Part shown: positions 34,037 through 43,898 of the stretch, piece by piece
How positions within the stretch are numbered: position 1 is the first letter of the stretch
Layout: every line of letters starts with the position of its first letter
Source: Entophlyctis helioformis
Lineage: Eukaryota > Chytridiomycota > Chytridiomycetes > Chytridiales > Chytriomycetaceae
Direction: 5' to 3'
Assembly: GCA_025526915.1 (NCBI GenBank)
Contig: JAHLKH010000135.1
Span: 1-64,000 of the forward strand
DNA: 64,000 nt
Notes under the pieces: generated by a model
The model's input: only the letters and a program-made list of their open reading frames with translations
Database searches by the model: none
What the model was told of the DNA's origin: nothing
Made by a program: the position numbers and the translations under genes

Positions 34037-36198
34037 ATGAACGTTGGCAGCAAGTCGACCAACGGCATCCTGTTTGCGAGCTTCAACCAGGACTACAGGT
34101 GCGCCCCCTGCCCGCCGCTCTGCTCGCCGCTATGCCCGCCGCCTTATGCTCTACTGCCCTCTGTCCTTCTGCTGCTGCACAGCTGCCTTCCATAGACGCT
34201 GACCCTGTCCGCCTCGATGCACATGCAAACAACCACCACCACCGCTGCTGACCCTGTCGTGGCTCTCGCCGTGCTCTCGCTGCGGCCACGCTGCCTCGGC
34301 TGGCTGCATCCACATGCGTACCGCAACAACGCACACCGACACACAACGGCACACAACGCACACCGACACACAACAGCTGCATCGCTGTAGGCACCCGCTC
34401 TGGATACAAAATCTACAACCTCGACCCGTTCGGCAAATGCTATGAGATGCGTACGTAGCTGGTCATACCACCCGCCTGCCATACTCTCCTGCTGCGTATG
34501 CGGAACTCACGCTCGCCATGCCCCTTTCTGCGCATCCCATCCGCCTGGCCGCATGCGATGCACGCTGTCTTCAATTGCTCCCTATGTTCCATTGTGGCAA
34601 CCAACCCTGGCATGGTGTTCGTGTCTCGCATGCTTGCCTGGACCAACAACCAACACCCCATCAAACGATGCACGGGACGGACGGATGGATGGACGGATGG
34701 ATGGATGAACGGACGGACGGATGGACGCCTTTGCTGCATGCAGGAGAGGGAGGCATTGGCATTGCCGAGATGCTCTTTTGCACCAGCCTCATCGCCCTGG
34801 TTGGCGCTGGCGAGCAGCCAACCTTTTCGCCGCGTCGGTTGCAGATCATCAACACCAAGGTGGGCGGAGTGCATCCGATGTACTGCGCTGGCATGCGTAG
34901 CGGCAGTGCTCTGACAATCAATCTCGTGGCCCATCCGACAGAGACTATCCACCATCTGCGAGTTGACGTTCTTGACTGCCATCTTGGCCGTCAAGCTGAA
35001 CAGGAAACGGCTGATTGTGGTGCTGGAGGAGCACATTTACATCTACGACATCGCCAACATGAAGCTTATGCACACCATCGACACAAGCCCAAACCTGAAT
35101 GGTAATGCCCTCGCAAGATGCACGCAGTCGACGCCTCACCGGCTAACACTTTACGCTGCCCTGGGCAATCAGCACTCTGCTCGCTCTCGCCGTCATCGGA
35201 AAACTGTTATTTTGCATATCCGTCCAACGCGTCCACATCGTCAGGAGAAGTCCTCATCTTTGATGCCATCAACCTGCAGGCTGTCAACATCATCCAGGCG
35301 CACAAGAGCCCACTCAGCTGCGTAGCGTTCAACTTTGACGGCACGCTTATCGCAACAGCCAGCGACAAGGTATCGCAGCCCGTCCTCGTGCTGCGGCTGC
35401 CATCGCTGGCTCGATACTGGCTCGATGCTGGTTCGATGCTGGCTTGATGCTGGTTCGATGCTGGCTCAATCTGGACTGATGCTGACTGGCACGGACGGCA
35501 ACCAACAGGGCACGGTCATTCGCGTCTTTTCAGTGCCGCGTGGCGAGAAGCTGTTCCAGTTCCGAAGAGGCGCGTACGGTGCGCGGATCTACTCCATGTC
35601 GTTCAACCTTGCAAGCACGATGCTTGCAGTTTCGAGCGATTCGGACACGGTGCACATTTTCAAGCTGGATGAAAAGGACAGAGCCAAGGATGCGCAAGCG
35701 GCGGCTGCATCTGGATCGGCCGGCAACGGAAACACAAACGGCAACGGCGCTGGCCAAAGCACAACCTCCACATCGACATCGCCCACCGTCAAGCGATCAA
35801 GCATCATCGACTCTATGTAAGTCGTGCTCGTTGCTGAGGCTTGCTTTGCTATAATGCCGTTGGATGCATGGCCCACTCATCCCGCATGCGCCATTCTTGC
35901 GGCACACAGAAGATCACCGATTGTGTCTGCTGCTGGGGCTGTTGGGTCGTACTTTATCCCGGATGTCATCACAGACATGTGGGAGCCCACACGAGACTTT
36001 GCACATGCCAAGATCCCATCGCCGAAAAAGTCTGGGCCCAATCTGTGCGCACTGAGCGCATCGTCTGGCCCGCTGCTGCAACTGTACGTTATGACTGCAG
36101 ACGGCGTCTTTTACGTGTACAATGTCGACCAAGAGACGGGCGGCGAGTGCATGTTGGCACGGCAGTGCTCGATGCTGGATTCAGACGAGGAATTGTGA
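34037..36198 (+). CDS. ATG18: Atg18/WIPI-type PROPPIN (PI3P-binding beta-propeller)
   Basis: About seven exons from ATG 34037 to TGA 36198. PROPPINs bind PI3P and PI(3,5)P2 at autophagosomes and vacuoles. Joined exons read [20 protein letters not shown], then [71 protein letters not shown] and [18 protein letters not shown]. The FRRG lipid-binding motif is intact. The first intron (donor 34099, acceptor 34376) is long for this window and holds GACACACAACG repeats; intron 2 holds a (GATG)n tract at about 34681-34730. Between blades 6 and 7 there is a Gly/Asn/Ser/Thr-rich loop, the usual variable CD loop. The last exon ends in an acidic DSDEEL. Confidence 0.93.
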
Positions 36199-36554
36199 GG
36201 CGGCTAGCTCGTGCGACGCTGTCTCCTTTCTTGTCTGCTCTGTTGCGGCGAATCACAACTCTGCTGCACCAACGGCGCCATCTCCTCATTTACCTATTCC
36301 TGATCAGCATTTCTACCCTGCCCCATAATGGCTCTGCCTCCCTGCCTCCCTGCCTCCTTGCCTGCCTGTCCCGACTCGGCTCGACTCGGCTCTCCTTCAC
36401 CCCTCGCTCATCCATCCATCCATCCATCCGTCCATTCATCCATGTGTTTTCTCGAATCATGAACATGCTGTCTATGCCCATATTTCAGCCATTGGTACGT
36501 GAAAGATACACTTGGTTTCTTCAATAGGACAACACAGGACGCGCTCTGACCGCC
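36199..36554. repeat. convergent spacer with CCTGCCTC and (CATC)n repeats
   Basis: Between the Atg18 and COQ3 stop codons. It carries CCTCCCTGCC repeats at about 36335-36370, a GACTCGGCTC duplication at 36373-36392 and a (CATC)n tract at about 36411-36441. No gene is seen. It should contain both 3' UTRs. Confidence 0.5.
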
Positions 36555-37772
36555 TCAGATGTGTTCCTTGCGCGCCATGGTGATGTAGTTCATCTGCAAA
36601 TCAGCCACGCCACACACGCCGGTCTTGGGCACCATGAACCAATCCTTCCTGAGCGGATTGAAGCCGATCCCCGAGATGTCCAGCGTCTGGCAGCCGGCGA
36701 CGGTCAGGTACATCTCCAGCTCCTCTGGCGCAATGTACTTGTTGTGGTCGTGTGTGCCGGGCGGCACCCATCGCAGGACGTGCTCGGCCAGCAGCACCGT
36801 GAAGAGATACGACGCGGGTGTGCGGTTGATGGTGGAGAAGAAGATGTAGCCGCCCGGCTTGACGAGCGAGGCGCATGTGTGGACAAACGCCTTGGGATCG
36901 TTGACGTGCTCGATGATCTCGAGTGCCATGACAACGTCAAACTGCTCGCCTGCTGCGGACATGTCCTCTATGGGCCCGCATGCATCGTGTGAGCTGCGCG
37001 TCAGTGTGAGCGGAGACGAGTGTGAGAGTGCGATGCGCTGACCTGCTGTTGTGGATCTGTAATCGATGGATCCAGGGCCGCGCGAGAGCGACCTGTCTTG
37101 GGCAGCATGGGCAGAGGCGATGGCAATGTTCTCTCGCGATGCATCTGCACCAACGACTGTGCCGCCCAGCCGAGCGATCGCCTGTCCGTGCACACGCAGA
37201 GCCGTCAGCAGAGCGTCGGGCGTTGGTGAATGGCCAGCCAGCCAGCCAGCAGGCCAAACAGACAGCAGGCCATCCAGCCATCCAGACGGCCAGATCCGCA
37301 TTCGCACGCAGGAACGAACCTCGGACAGGAACCCGCCGCCGCAGCCCATGTCCAGCACACGCAGCCCCTGGAACGGCATCGACGCCGGCGCTGCAGCGAC
37401 AGCATCCAGCACCGGGTGCACGCCCACGGCCACGCCGGCCGCGCGGGACTCGGCCGCCGCACGCTGGAGGCCCTCGCGCATGTAGCGCACCCGCACAGGG
37501 TTCATCTTGTGCAGGAGCCCGTACTCGCCGTTGGGGTTCCACCACTGCGACGCCGTCTCGGAGAACTTGCGGATTTCATCGGCGTCGACCGAGGCGCCCT
37601 GTGCGGGCGGAGCGACGTATGTGCGGAGCGAGTGCGGCAGCGGCAGCGGCTTTGCGAGGAGCCTTGGCCGCAGCAGCGTCTGCGTGTGCGTCTGTGTGTG
37701 CGTGTGCGTCTGTGTGTGCGTGTGCGTCGGCTTGGCAGCCAGCGACGCGGCACGGCGGATTGATCGCAACAT
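36555..37772 (-). CDS. COQ3: mitochondrial ubiquinone biosynthesis O-methyltransferase Coq3
   Basis: Three exons, ATG 37772 to TGA 36555. Coq3 performs the two O-methylations of the ubiquinone ring on the matrix side of the inner membrane. After the presequence comes EIRKFSETASQWWNPNGEYG, the family start. Then LRVLDMGCGGGFLSE (SAM motif I) is spliced to AIARLGGTVVGADASRENIA, followed by MSAAGEQFDVVMALEIIEHV, GGYIFFSTINRTPASY and LRWVPPGTHDHNKYIAPEEL. Introns at about 37319-37188 and 37040-36965 have GT..AG ends and would leave in-frame inserts if retained. The presequence is odd: a translated GTGTGC microsatellite gives a THTHTQ-type repeat at residues ~16-32. The start lies 39 bp from the divergent PPR start. 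Confidence 0.93.
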   Translation of the reverse strand: MLRSIRRAASLAAKPTHTHTQTHTHTQTHTQTLLRPRLLAKPLPLPHSLRTYVAPPAQGASVDADEIRKFSETASQWWNPNGEYGLLHKMNPVRVRYMREGLQRAAAESRAAGVAVGVHPVLDAVAAAPASMPFQGLRVLDMGCGGGFLSEVRSCVRMRIWPSGWLDGLLSVWPAGWLAGHSPTPDALLTALRVHGQAIARLGGTVVGADASRENIAIASAHAAQDRSLSRGPGSIDYRSTTAGQRIALSHSSPLTLTRSSHDACGPIEDMSAAGEQFDVVMALEIIEHVNDPKAFVHTCASLVKPGGYIFFSTINRTPASYLFTVLLAEHVLRWVPPGTHDHNKYIAPEELEMYLTVAGCQTLDISGIGFNPLRKDWFMVPKTGVCGVADLQMNYITMARKEHI

Positions 37773-37811
37773 TCCGTCAAGCCCGGAAACAAACGATCAA
37801 CGACGACGACC
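37773..37811. promoter_or_regulatory. 39-bp bidirectional spacer between COQ3 and the PPR gene
   Basis: Only 39 bp lie between the two divergent ATGs, and both products are predicted mitochondrial. No TATA, CCAAT or E-box is visible. Transcription must start inside this spacer or in the neighbouring coding sequence. Confidence 0.5.
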
Positions 37812-40104
37812 ATGACAACGAGAGCGTCTGCAGCAGCATCGGTGGGCAGCCTTGTGCGGCTGCTGGCGCGGCCGTCGCATGTCTCCTCGCAGCCCCCCGC
37901 CTACGCAGCGCTGCCGCATCGGCCGCTGTCGTCGCTGGTGCACTGCCGGCCGCAGCAGCCGCCTGCGACGGCCATGGCCGCTGCATGGCTGCAGCCGCCG
38001 AAAATGCCGTCGATGACCAGGCGGGCCATCAGCGTCAAGGCGACCCGCAGGCAGCAGCAGGAGCAGCAGAGCCGAAAGGACATGGACACGCCCAGGCCGC
38101 TCAAGGGCAAGCAGGCGCAGAGCGCATTCACGCCGTCGGCCGCCGTCCGCCCAGCCAACCTCCCGCTCGACATCCAGCGGGCGTGCGGCGTGCTCGTTCG
38201 CTCGCTGGTCGAGTCCAACTACCCGACTGCGCTCGCCCAGTTCAAGCTGCTGCTGTCGACCGACCACCTGTCCGCCCTCTCGGTCGAGGAGCTCGTTGCT
38301 CTCTTCCGTCTGATCGTCAGCCACCAGACGCCGTCGTCCACCCGCACGCCCGACCCGGTCGTCGTGCACGACCTCGACCTTCTCATGGACGTCATCATCA
38401 TGCGCGCAAAGAAGGAGAGCGCCAGATACGGCGGCCCGTCGATGCTGCCCACGTCCATGTTCACGGCGCTCATGCAGTGCCATGGGTGGCTGCAGGAGAC
38501 CGAGGCGTCCGAGAGCATCTGGAACTACATGGTCGGCGCTGGCATGCCTTTGACAACCGACACGCTCAACGCGCTGCTCAGAGCGTATGCTGCGGACGGA
38601 AGCGCCGTGGCAGCTGACTCGCTCATCGAGACGTGCCTGCGCAACAAGACGCCCAAGCCCGATCTGGACTCGTATCTGATACTGCTGGACGCCTACGCCA
38701 ATGCCTTGTCTCGCAGCGATTCTGCGCTCAGGCTGCAGCATTTGAAGGAGACTGCGCCGAACGCGTCTGGAGACGCAGCAGCAGCATCGGCAACAGCATC
38801 GGCGGATACGGCTGCTGCTGGTACTGCTGCTGCTCCGGAGGATGTACCGCTGCTCGCCATATCCAAGGTGCTCGATCGCGTTCTCGAGCAAGGCCTGTCG
38901 CTGAACATCCAGCTGTTCAACCACCTGATCACGGCATTCGCCAAAGCAGGCCAGCCGGACCGCATGCTCCAAGTGCGGTCCATGATGGAGTCCCGCAACT
39001 TCCTTCCCAGCACCGTGACCTACAACAACCTCATCCATGGATTCATTGTGGCGGGCAACCACGCGGAAGCCGTCGAGACATTCCAGGCCATGATGGCAGA
39101 TGCCGCGTCGTCGCTCGACCGCCGGTCTCAGTGTGCCCCGGACCTCGCCACCTACAATATCCTGATCGATATGTACGCCAAACTGTCCGACGCAACCTCG
39201 GCGGCGCAGATGCTCGACCAGATGACCAAGCACGGCATCGCACCCGACGTGGTGTCGTTCAACACAGTCATGGACGCATACAGACGCATTGGCGATACCG
39301 AGAACGTGCGGTTCTATTTCGATGCCATTGGACGCCAGGCGATGCGACCGACCGAAGTTTCGCACAACATCCTGATCTCGGCGTATGGATTCAACGGCGA
39401 GCCTGGCATCGCGCAGGAGCTGTTTAAGCAGATGTATGCCAAGGGCGTGTATCCGCGCCGGTTTCACGTTTGGCACCATGATCGCCATCAGCGGCCTGCA
39501 GGGCGACTTTGCAGGCGCCATGGCCATGTTCGAGCGCATGCAGTACAGCGGCATCAAGCCCGACGCGCGCATCTACGCGATGCTGATGCAGGCGGCCGTT
39601 CGGTCGTCGGTTGGGCTGGCCAAGGTGGACGACGTGTTTAAAATGGCCGAGTCTGATGGGCATGTCAACCGCGACGTGTGCCACTGGCTCATGCTGGCGG
39701 CGCTAGCAGACGGCACGCGGCCACTGGCCGAGGTTGTGCAGGCCGTGTATGTCGACGAGATGCAGATCCGCAAGATTGCACCAACGGTCCAGACGCTGGA
39801 TATGCTGATTGACGCAGTGATGCGGCCGAGCCGGCTGCTCGAACTGCACGATGGCCTCGTGCATCAAAAGTACCGGACGCTTAGCAAGATGGGGTATGCC
39901 GGAGCAGTGGGCGGAGCAGGCAGCGCGATCGCGGCCAAGACCAGCAGCGTCTCCACCAACGTGGATGGCGGCACGGCGGGCAAGTCGGCCAATGCATCTG
40001 CGCTCGAGCGGGTTGTGCGCGACCTGCAGACTGCTGGACACCGGCTCTCTGACCGGCAGCGGTCTCGCATTGCTGCGGCGGCTCGTCGGCTGAGCGCTCA
40101 ATAA
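37812..40104 (+). CDS. mitochondrial pentatricopeptide-repeat (PPR) protein, frame broken once
   Basis: The frame from ATG 37812 carries an Arg/Ala/Ser-rich presequence, then helical repeats. Clear PPR units include TFNxLI-type sequences: LNIQLFNHLITAFAKAGQPD, TVTYNNLIHGFIVAGNHAEA, LATYNILIDMYAKLSDATSA, VVSFNTVMDAYRRIGDTENV and EVSHNILISAYGFNGEPGIA. At about 39455-39462 (ATCCGCGCCGG) the reading must shift by one base to continue as FTFGTMIAISGLQGDFAGAM and KPDARIYAMLMQAAVRSSVG to the stop at 40104. Dropping one C restores a smooth PPR motif. About ten units are likely. PPR proteins bind organellar RNA and act in its processing or translation. The target cannot be inferred. Confidence 0.85.
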
Positions 40105-40161
40105 AGGCATCTCGTTGGATCTCTGTGGAATTGCAGGTTGCCCACGAACAACGATTCAGCG

Positions 40162-42438
40162 ATGATGACCGACACAGCGACCGCCAACACCGACATCCGT
40201 CCGCTGCCTGTGTCGGACGCAGACAAGGCCAAGGCCGAAGAGGCAAGCAGCCGCACTCGGCATGCATGCACCCGTGCCGTGCCCTCCTGCCGTGCCTTCC
40301 TGCCGTGCCTGTTCCCGCTGTCTGTGCATGCGCTGACGCTGCTGCTTGCCTGGCTTGGTTCAACGTCAACGGTCTGGCGTGCCGTGCCGTGCTTCTGCTG
40401 CCCGGCTGTCTCATGGCTATCTCACGGCTGTCTCACGGCTGTCTCACGGCTGTCTCACGGCTGCTGGAACCACCACACACCTGCACCGACATCCGTCCAT
40501 GCACGCCCGCCGCCAGATCAAGGCCGTGGCCAACAAGCTGTTTGCCGCCAACAAGTACGAGGCTGCCGTCGACAAGTACACCGAGGCCATCTCGTACAAC
40601 CCATACGTGGCCGTCTACTACTCCAACCGTGCCTTTGGTGCGTGCGTGCCGCTTGTCTCGCCCGCATGTCTCTTGCCCAGCACAGTCCAGCGCAGTCCAG
40701 CTCAGTGTCGCGGTCCGTCCAGTCTCGCCACCCAGCTAACCAGCGGCGCGCTGCTTCCGGTTCCGCGTGCGCAGCGTACATCAAGGAGGAGCTCTACGGC
40801 GCCGCCATTCGCGACGCAGACGAGGCCATCCAGCTGGACCCAAACTTTGTCAAGGGCTACTACCGCCGTGCTGTCAGCTACATTGCTCTCGGCCGCCTCA
40901 AGGGTACGTCGCTTGCACTGTGCTCGCTTCCGTGTCTTGTATGCTCCACCACTCTTTGCTGTTGGTCCCGATGCCCGCCCAATCTCCGACAGCACCGCGT
41001 GGCTCACCTCGTATCTTATCTGCGTTCCCACCACACAGAGGCCGTCAAGGACCTGCGCGCCGTGTGCAAGGCCACGCCGCAGGACCGCGATGCACGGACA
41101 AAGCTCGACGAGGTCCTCAAGGAGATCAAGCGGATAGAGTTTGAAAAGGCCATCACGTTTGATGAGGTCAAGAAGAGCATTCTTGAGCGTCTGGGCGACA
41201 TCCAGAACATCATTGTCGAGGACTCGTGCGTGCCTGCCTCGCTATATGACACTGCCCACGTCTCGCATCTGACTGTGCATGGCTGTTCAACAGGTACGAT
41301 GGCCCGCACCTGCCTGCCGACGGCATCACGCTCGAGTTTGTCAAGGACCTGCTCGAGTACATGCGGAATCAGAAGAAGCTGCATCGCAAGTACACGCTCC
41401 AGATCATGATCGCTATCAAGGAGTACTTTGAGAAGCAGCCAACCATTGTCGACATCACGATCCCCACCGACGGCAAGATCACCGTCTGCGGTGACATCCA
41501 CGGACAGTACTACGACCTGCTCCACGTGTTTGACCTGAACGGTCTGCCGTCACCCACCAACCAGTGCGTATCGGGGACCTTGCGCGTTCTCGTTGATTGC
41601 GCCGCATCACTGCTGACTCTTGTGCCTCTGCCGAGTGCAGGTACCTGTGGAACGGCGATTTTGTCGACCGCGGCTCGTTCTCGGTCGAGTGCATCCTCGC
41701 TCTCTTTTCGTTCAAGCTGCTCTACCCGGACTCGGTCTTCTTGACGCGCGGCAACCACGAAGCAGACGACCTGAACAAGGTTTACGGCTTCGAGGGCGAG
41801 GTCAAGGCCAAGTACTCGGAGCTCACGTTCCGCTTGTTTTCCGAGATCTTCAACGCTGTGCCGCTCGGCAACCTCATCAACTCCAAGATCCTCGTCATCC
41901 ACGGCGGGCTGTTCTCCCGCGACGACGTCACGCTCGACGAGCTCCGCAAGATTGACCGCTTCCGCCAGCCGGGATCCGAGGGGCTCATGTGCGAGCTGCT
42001 CTGGTCGGACCCGCAGCCCATGCCCGGCCGCTCTCCCTCGAAGCGCGGAGTCGGCCTGCAGTTTGGCCCCGACGTCACCGAGAAGTTCTGCAAGCTCAAC
42101 AACCTGGACTGCATCATCCGGTCGCACGAGGTCAAGGCTGATGGCTACGAGGTGCAGCACGGTGGCAAGTGCATCACCATCTTCAGTGCACCCAACTACT
42201 GTGACGCGTCGGGCAACAAGGGTGCCTACATCCACATCAAGTCGGACCTCAAGCTCAAGTACAACCAGTTTGATGCTGTGCCTGTAAGTGCGGGCTTTTG
42301 TTTGTTTGTTTGGCTGCTGCTGCCTTTGCTCGCTTCTGTCTGGACTGACCGGCCCTCCTGTCGCATGAAATGCATGACCAGCACCCGCCTGTTGGACCCA
42401 TGCGGTATGCCAGCCCCATGTACGGCGGTGGCATGTAA
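40162..42438 (+). CDS. PPT1: serine/threonine protein phosphatase 5 (PP5/Ppt1)
   Basis: About eight exons from ATG 40162 to TAA 42438. PP5 joins an N-terminal TPR that docks Hsp90 to a PPP catalytic domain. The TPR is read across three exons: [39 protein letters not shown] (spliced) and [20 protein letters not shown]. The catalytic part has [23 protein letters not shown] (spliced), [40 protein letters not shown] and [15 protein letters not shown], so all metal and phosphate ligands are present. It ends [18 protein letters not shown], which follows a final intron and is the usual PP5 tail. Intron 1 (40243-40516) seems to use a GC donor (GAG|GCAAGC) and contains a CTCACGGCTGT tandem repeat at about 40400-40460. 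Confidence 0.95.
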
Positions 42439-42695
42439 TCCACCATCACCACCACACCCTCCAAAAGCAAAAAGAATAGTATAGCAATGATCTGTTGGTT
42501 ATTTTTGGCTCTCTTCCTGCCATCCTTCAAGGCACGGCCCGGTGTCTTGCCTGTTCCTAGTTTCTTGTCCGCTGCCACTGTGGGACACGTCACATCCACA
42601 TCCAGCATCAACAACACAATGAATACACCAGCTTCATTCACACGCCTTTACCCAACCACGACCACGACCACGACCACGACGGCCACAACACCCCA
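42439..42695. repeat. convergent spacer with (CGACCA)n tract
   Basis: Lies between the PP5 and Naa40 stops. An A/T-richer stretch just after the PP5 stop (about 42465-42485) is a likely polyadenylation zone. A CGACCA hexamer repeat runs at about 42657-42685. No coding signal is seen. Confidence 0.5.
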
Positions 42696-43616
42696 TCACA
42701 AACACGCCGTCTTGGACAGGATCTGATACGAGATCCTCGATGCCCGTTTGGCCGACACATGGCGACACGGCGACGTCTCATCAACGTCAAAGCCGAGGCG
42801 AGCATAAAAGGCGAGTGTGGCCGTAGACGACTTGAGCACGGTCAGCATCAGTTTGCGCATGCGGTAGCGGGCGGCGAGTGCCTCGACAGCGCGCACGAGC
42901 ATGGCACCCAGCCCGCGTCGCTGCGATGCGGGGATCACGTGCAGTTCGTAGATGTAGGCGACGGGGATGCGGATGGCTATGGTGCCGGTAGCTGTCTCGC
43001 TCGTCGCGTCGTCGATCGAGTACTGGAAGGACAGGAAGGCGAGCGGGGGCGATATCGTTGCCGTTGTTGACGGAGACGGAGACGGAGACGGAGACGTGCT
43101 CTTGGATCTGAGGATCAGGAACCTTGTGGTGGGCTCGCTCATCTCGGCCCGCTTCTTGGTGTCGGACCAGCCGCCGATATCCTTTGCAGCGTCATACCTG
43201 GCGATCCGTCACCGTCACCGTCAGCATCACCGTCAGCGCAGACATGAGAACGGATCGACTCACTGGGACATCATGTTGGACTTGACGAGGTTGAATGCCC
43301 AGTCAAAGTCGGCGTCGGGCAAGGCGTCGATGGATGTGTACGTGACGTCGTAGTCGTCCCTGCCGTCGGAGAGGGTGTGAGTAGCGTTGCTGGATAGGTG
43401 ACTGCGGGATGCACTGGACTTGACCGCACACGTCGATGCATGTCGACAAAAGGTCGGCGTCGGCTTCGGACGAGGACGCCTGCATGCGTGTGAGTGTGTG
43501 TGTTGGTGCGAGTGTTGCAGACAGGCAGGCAGGCAGGGGCAGACGTAGATGCAGCAACGTGCCTCGTTGGCCACATCAACAACGAGCTGGCTGGCAGCCT
43601 CCGAGGCTCTGGCCAT
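42696..43616 (-). CDS. NAA40: N-alpha-acetyltransferase Naa40 (NatD), histone H4/H2A-type
   Basis: Three exons are likely. The first starts at ATG 43616 (MARASEAASQLVVDVANEA). The second contains YDVTYTSIDALPDADFDWAF and NLVKSNMMSQ. The third begins near YDAAKDIGGWSDTKKRAEMS and runs to the stop at 42696. Naa40 acetylates the N-terminus of histones H4 and H2A. Diagnostic are the substrate-side WAFNLVKSNM helix, the acetyl-CoA loop SQRRGLGAML, and RKLMLTVLKSSTATLAFYAR with GFDVDETSP and the end SYQILSK, all as in the family. A Ser/Pro repeat and a low-complexity run between beta strands are chytrid-side additions. The intron between exons 1 and 2 has CAGGCAGG and TG repeats. Confidence 0.88.
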
Positions 43617-43898
43617 GGCCGCCAGACTTTGCAGCGACGAAACTGCGGACAACTACTAACACGCTTCTTCCAACGACTTTAATGAATGCATGCGCGGTAT
43701 GAGCTCAGCGGGCTGTATGGGCTGTCAAGGCAAGACCTGCAGGCAGACCGTGTCAGCAGCGCGGCCCATCAGCGCACCACACGCCACACAACCAACCAGC
43801 ACGCACCGTAGTGGATTCATGCATGAGCAAGCCATGGACCTGAGGTGCACGTTTGACAGCATCGTCTGTCCCGCATCGCATGCAGTGAGCGAGTCTCG

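Noticed and set aside
37797..39572. A 591-codon minus-strand frame over the PPR gene
   Set aside because: It mirrors the PPR coding sequence and has the Arg/His/Val-rich composition of an antisense shadow.
40261..40500. A Cys/Leu-rich peptide between the PP5 start and its TPR
   Set aside because: It is best read as a GC-AG intron. Removing it joins KAKAEE directly to [16 protein letters not shown], as in PP5 proteins.
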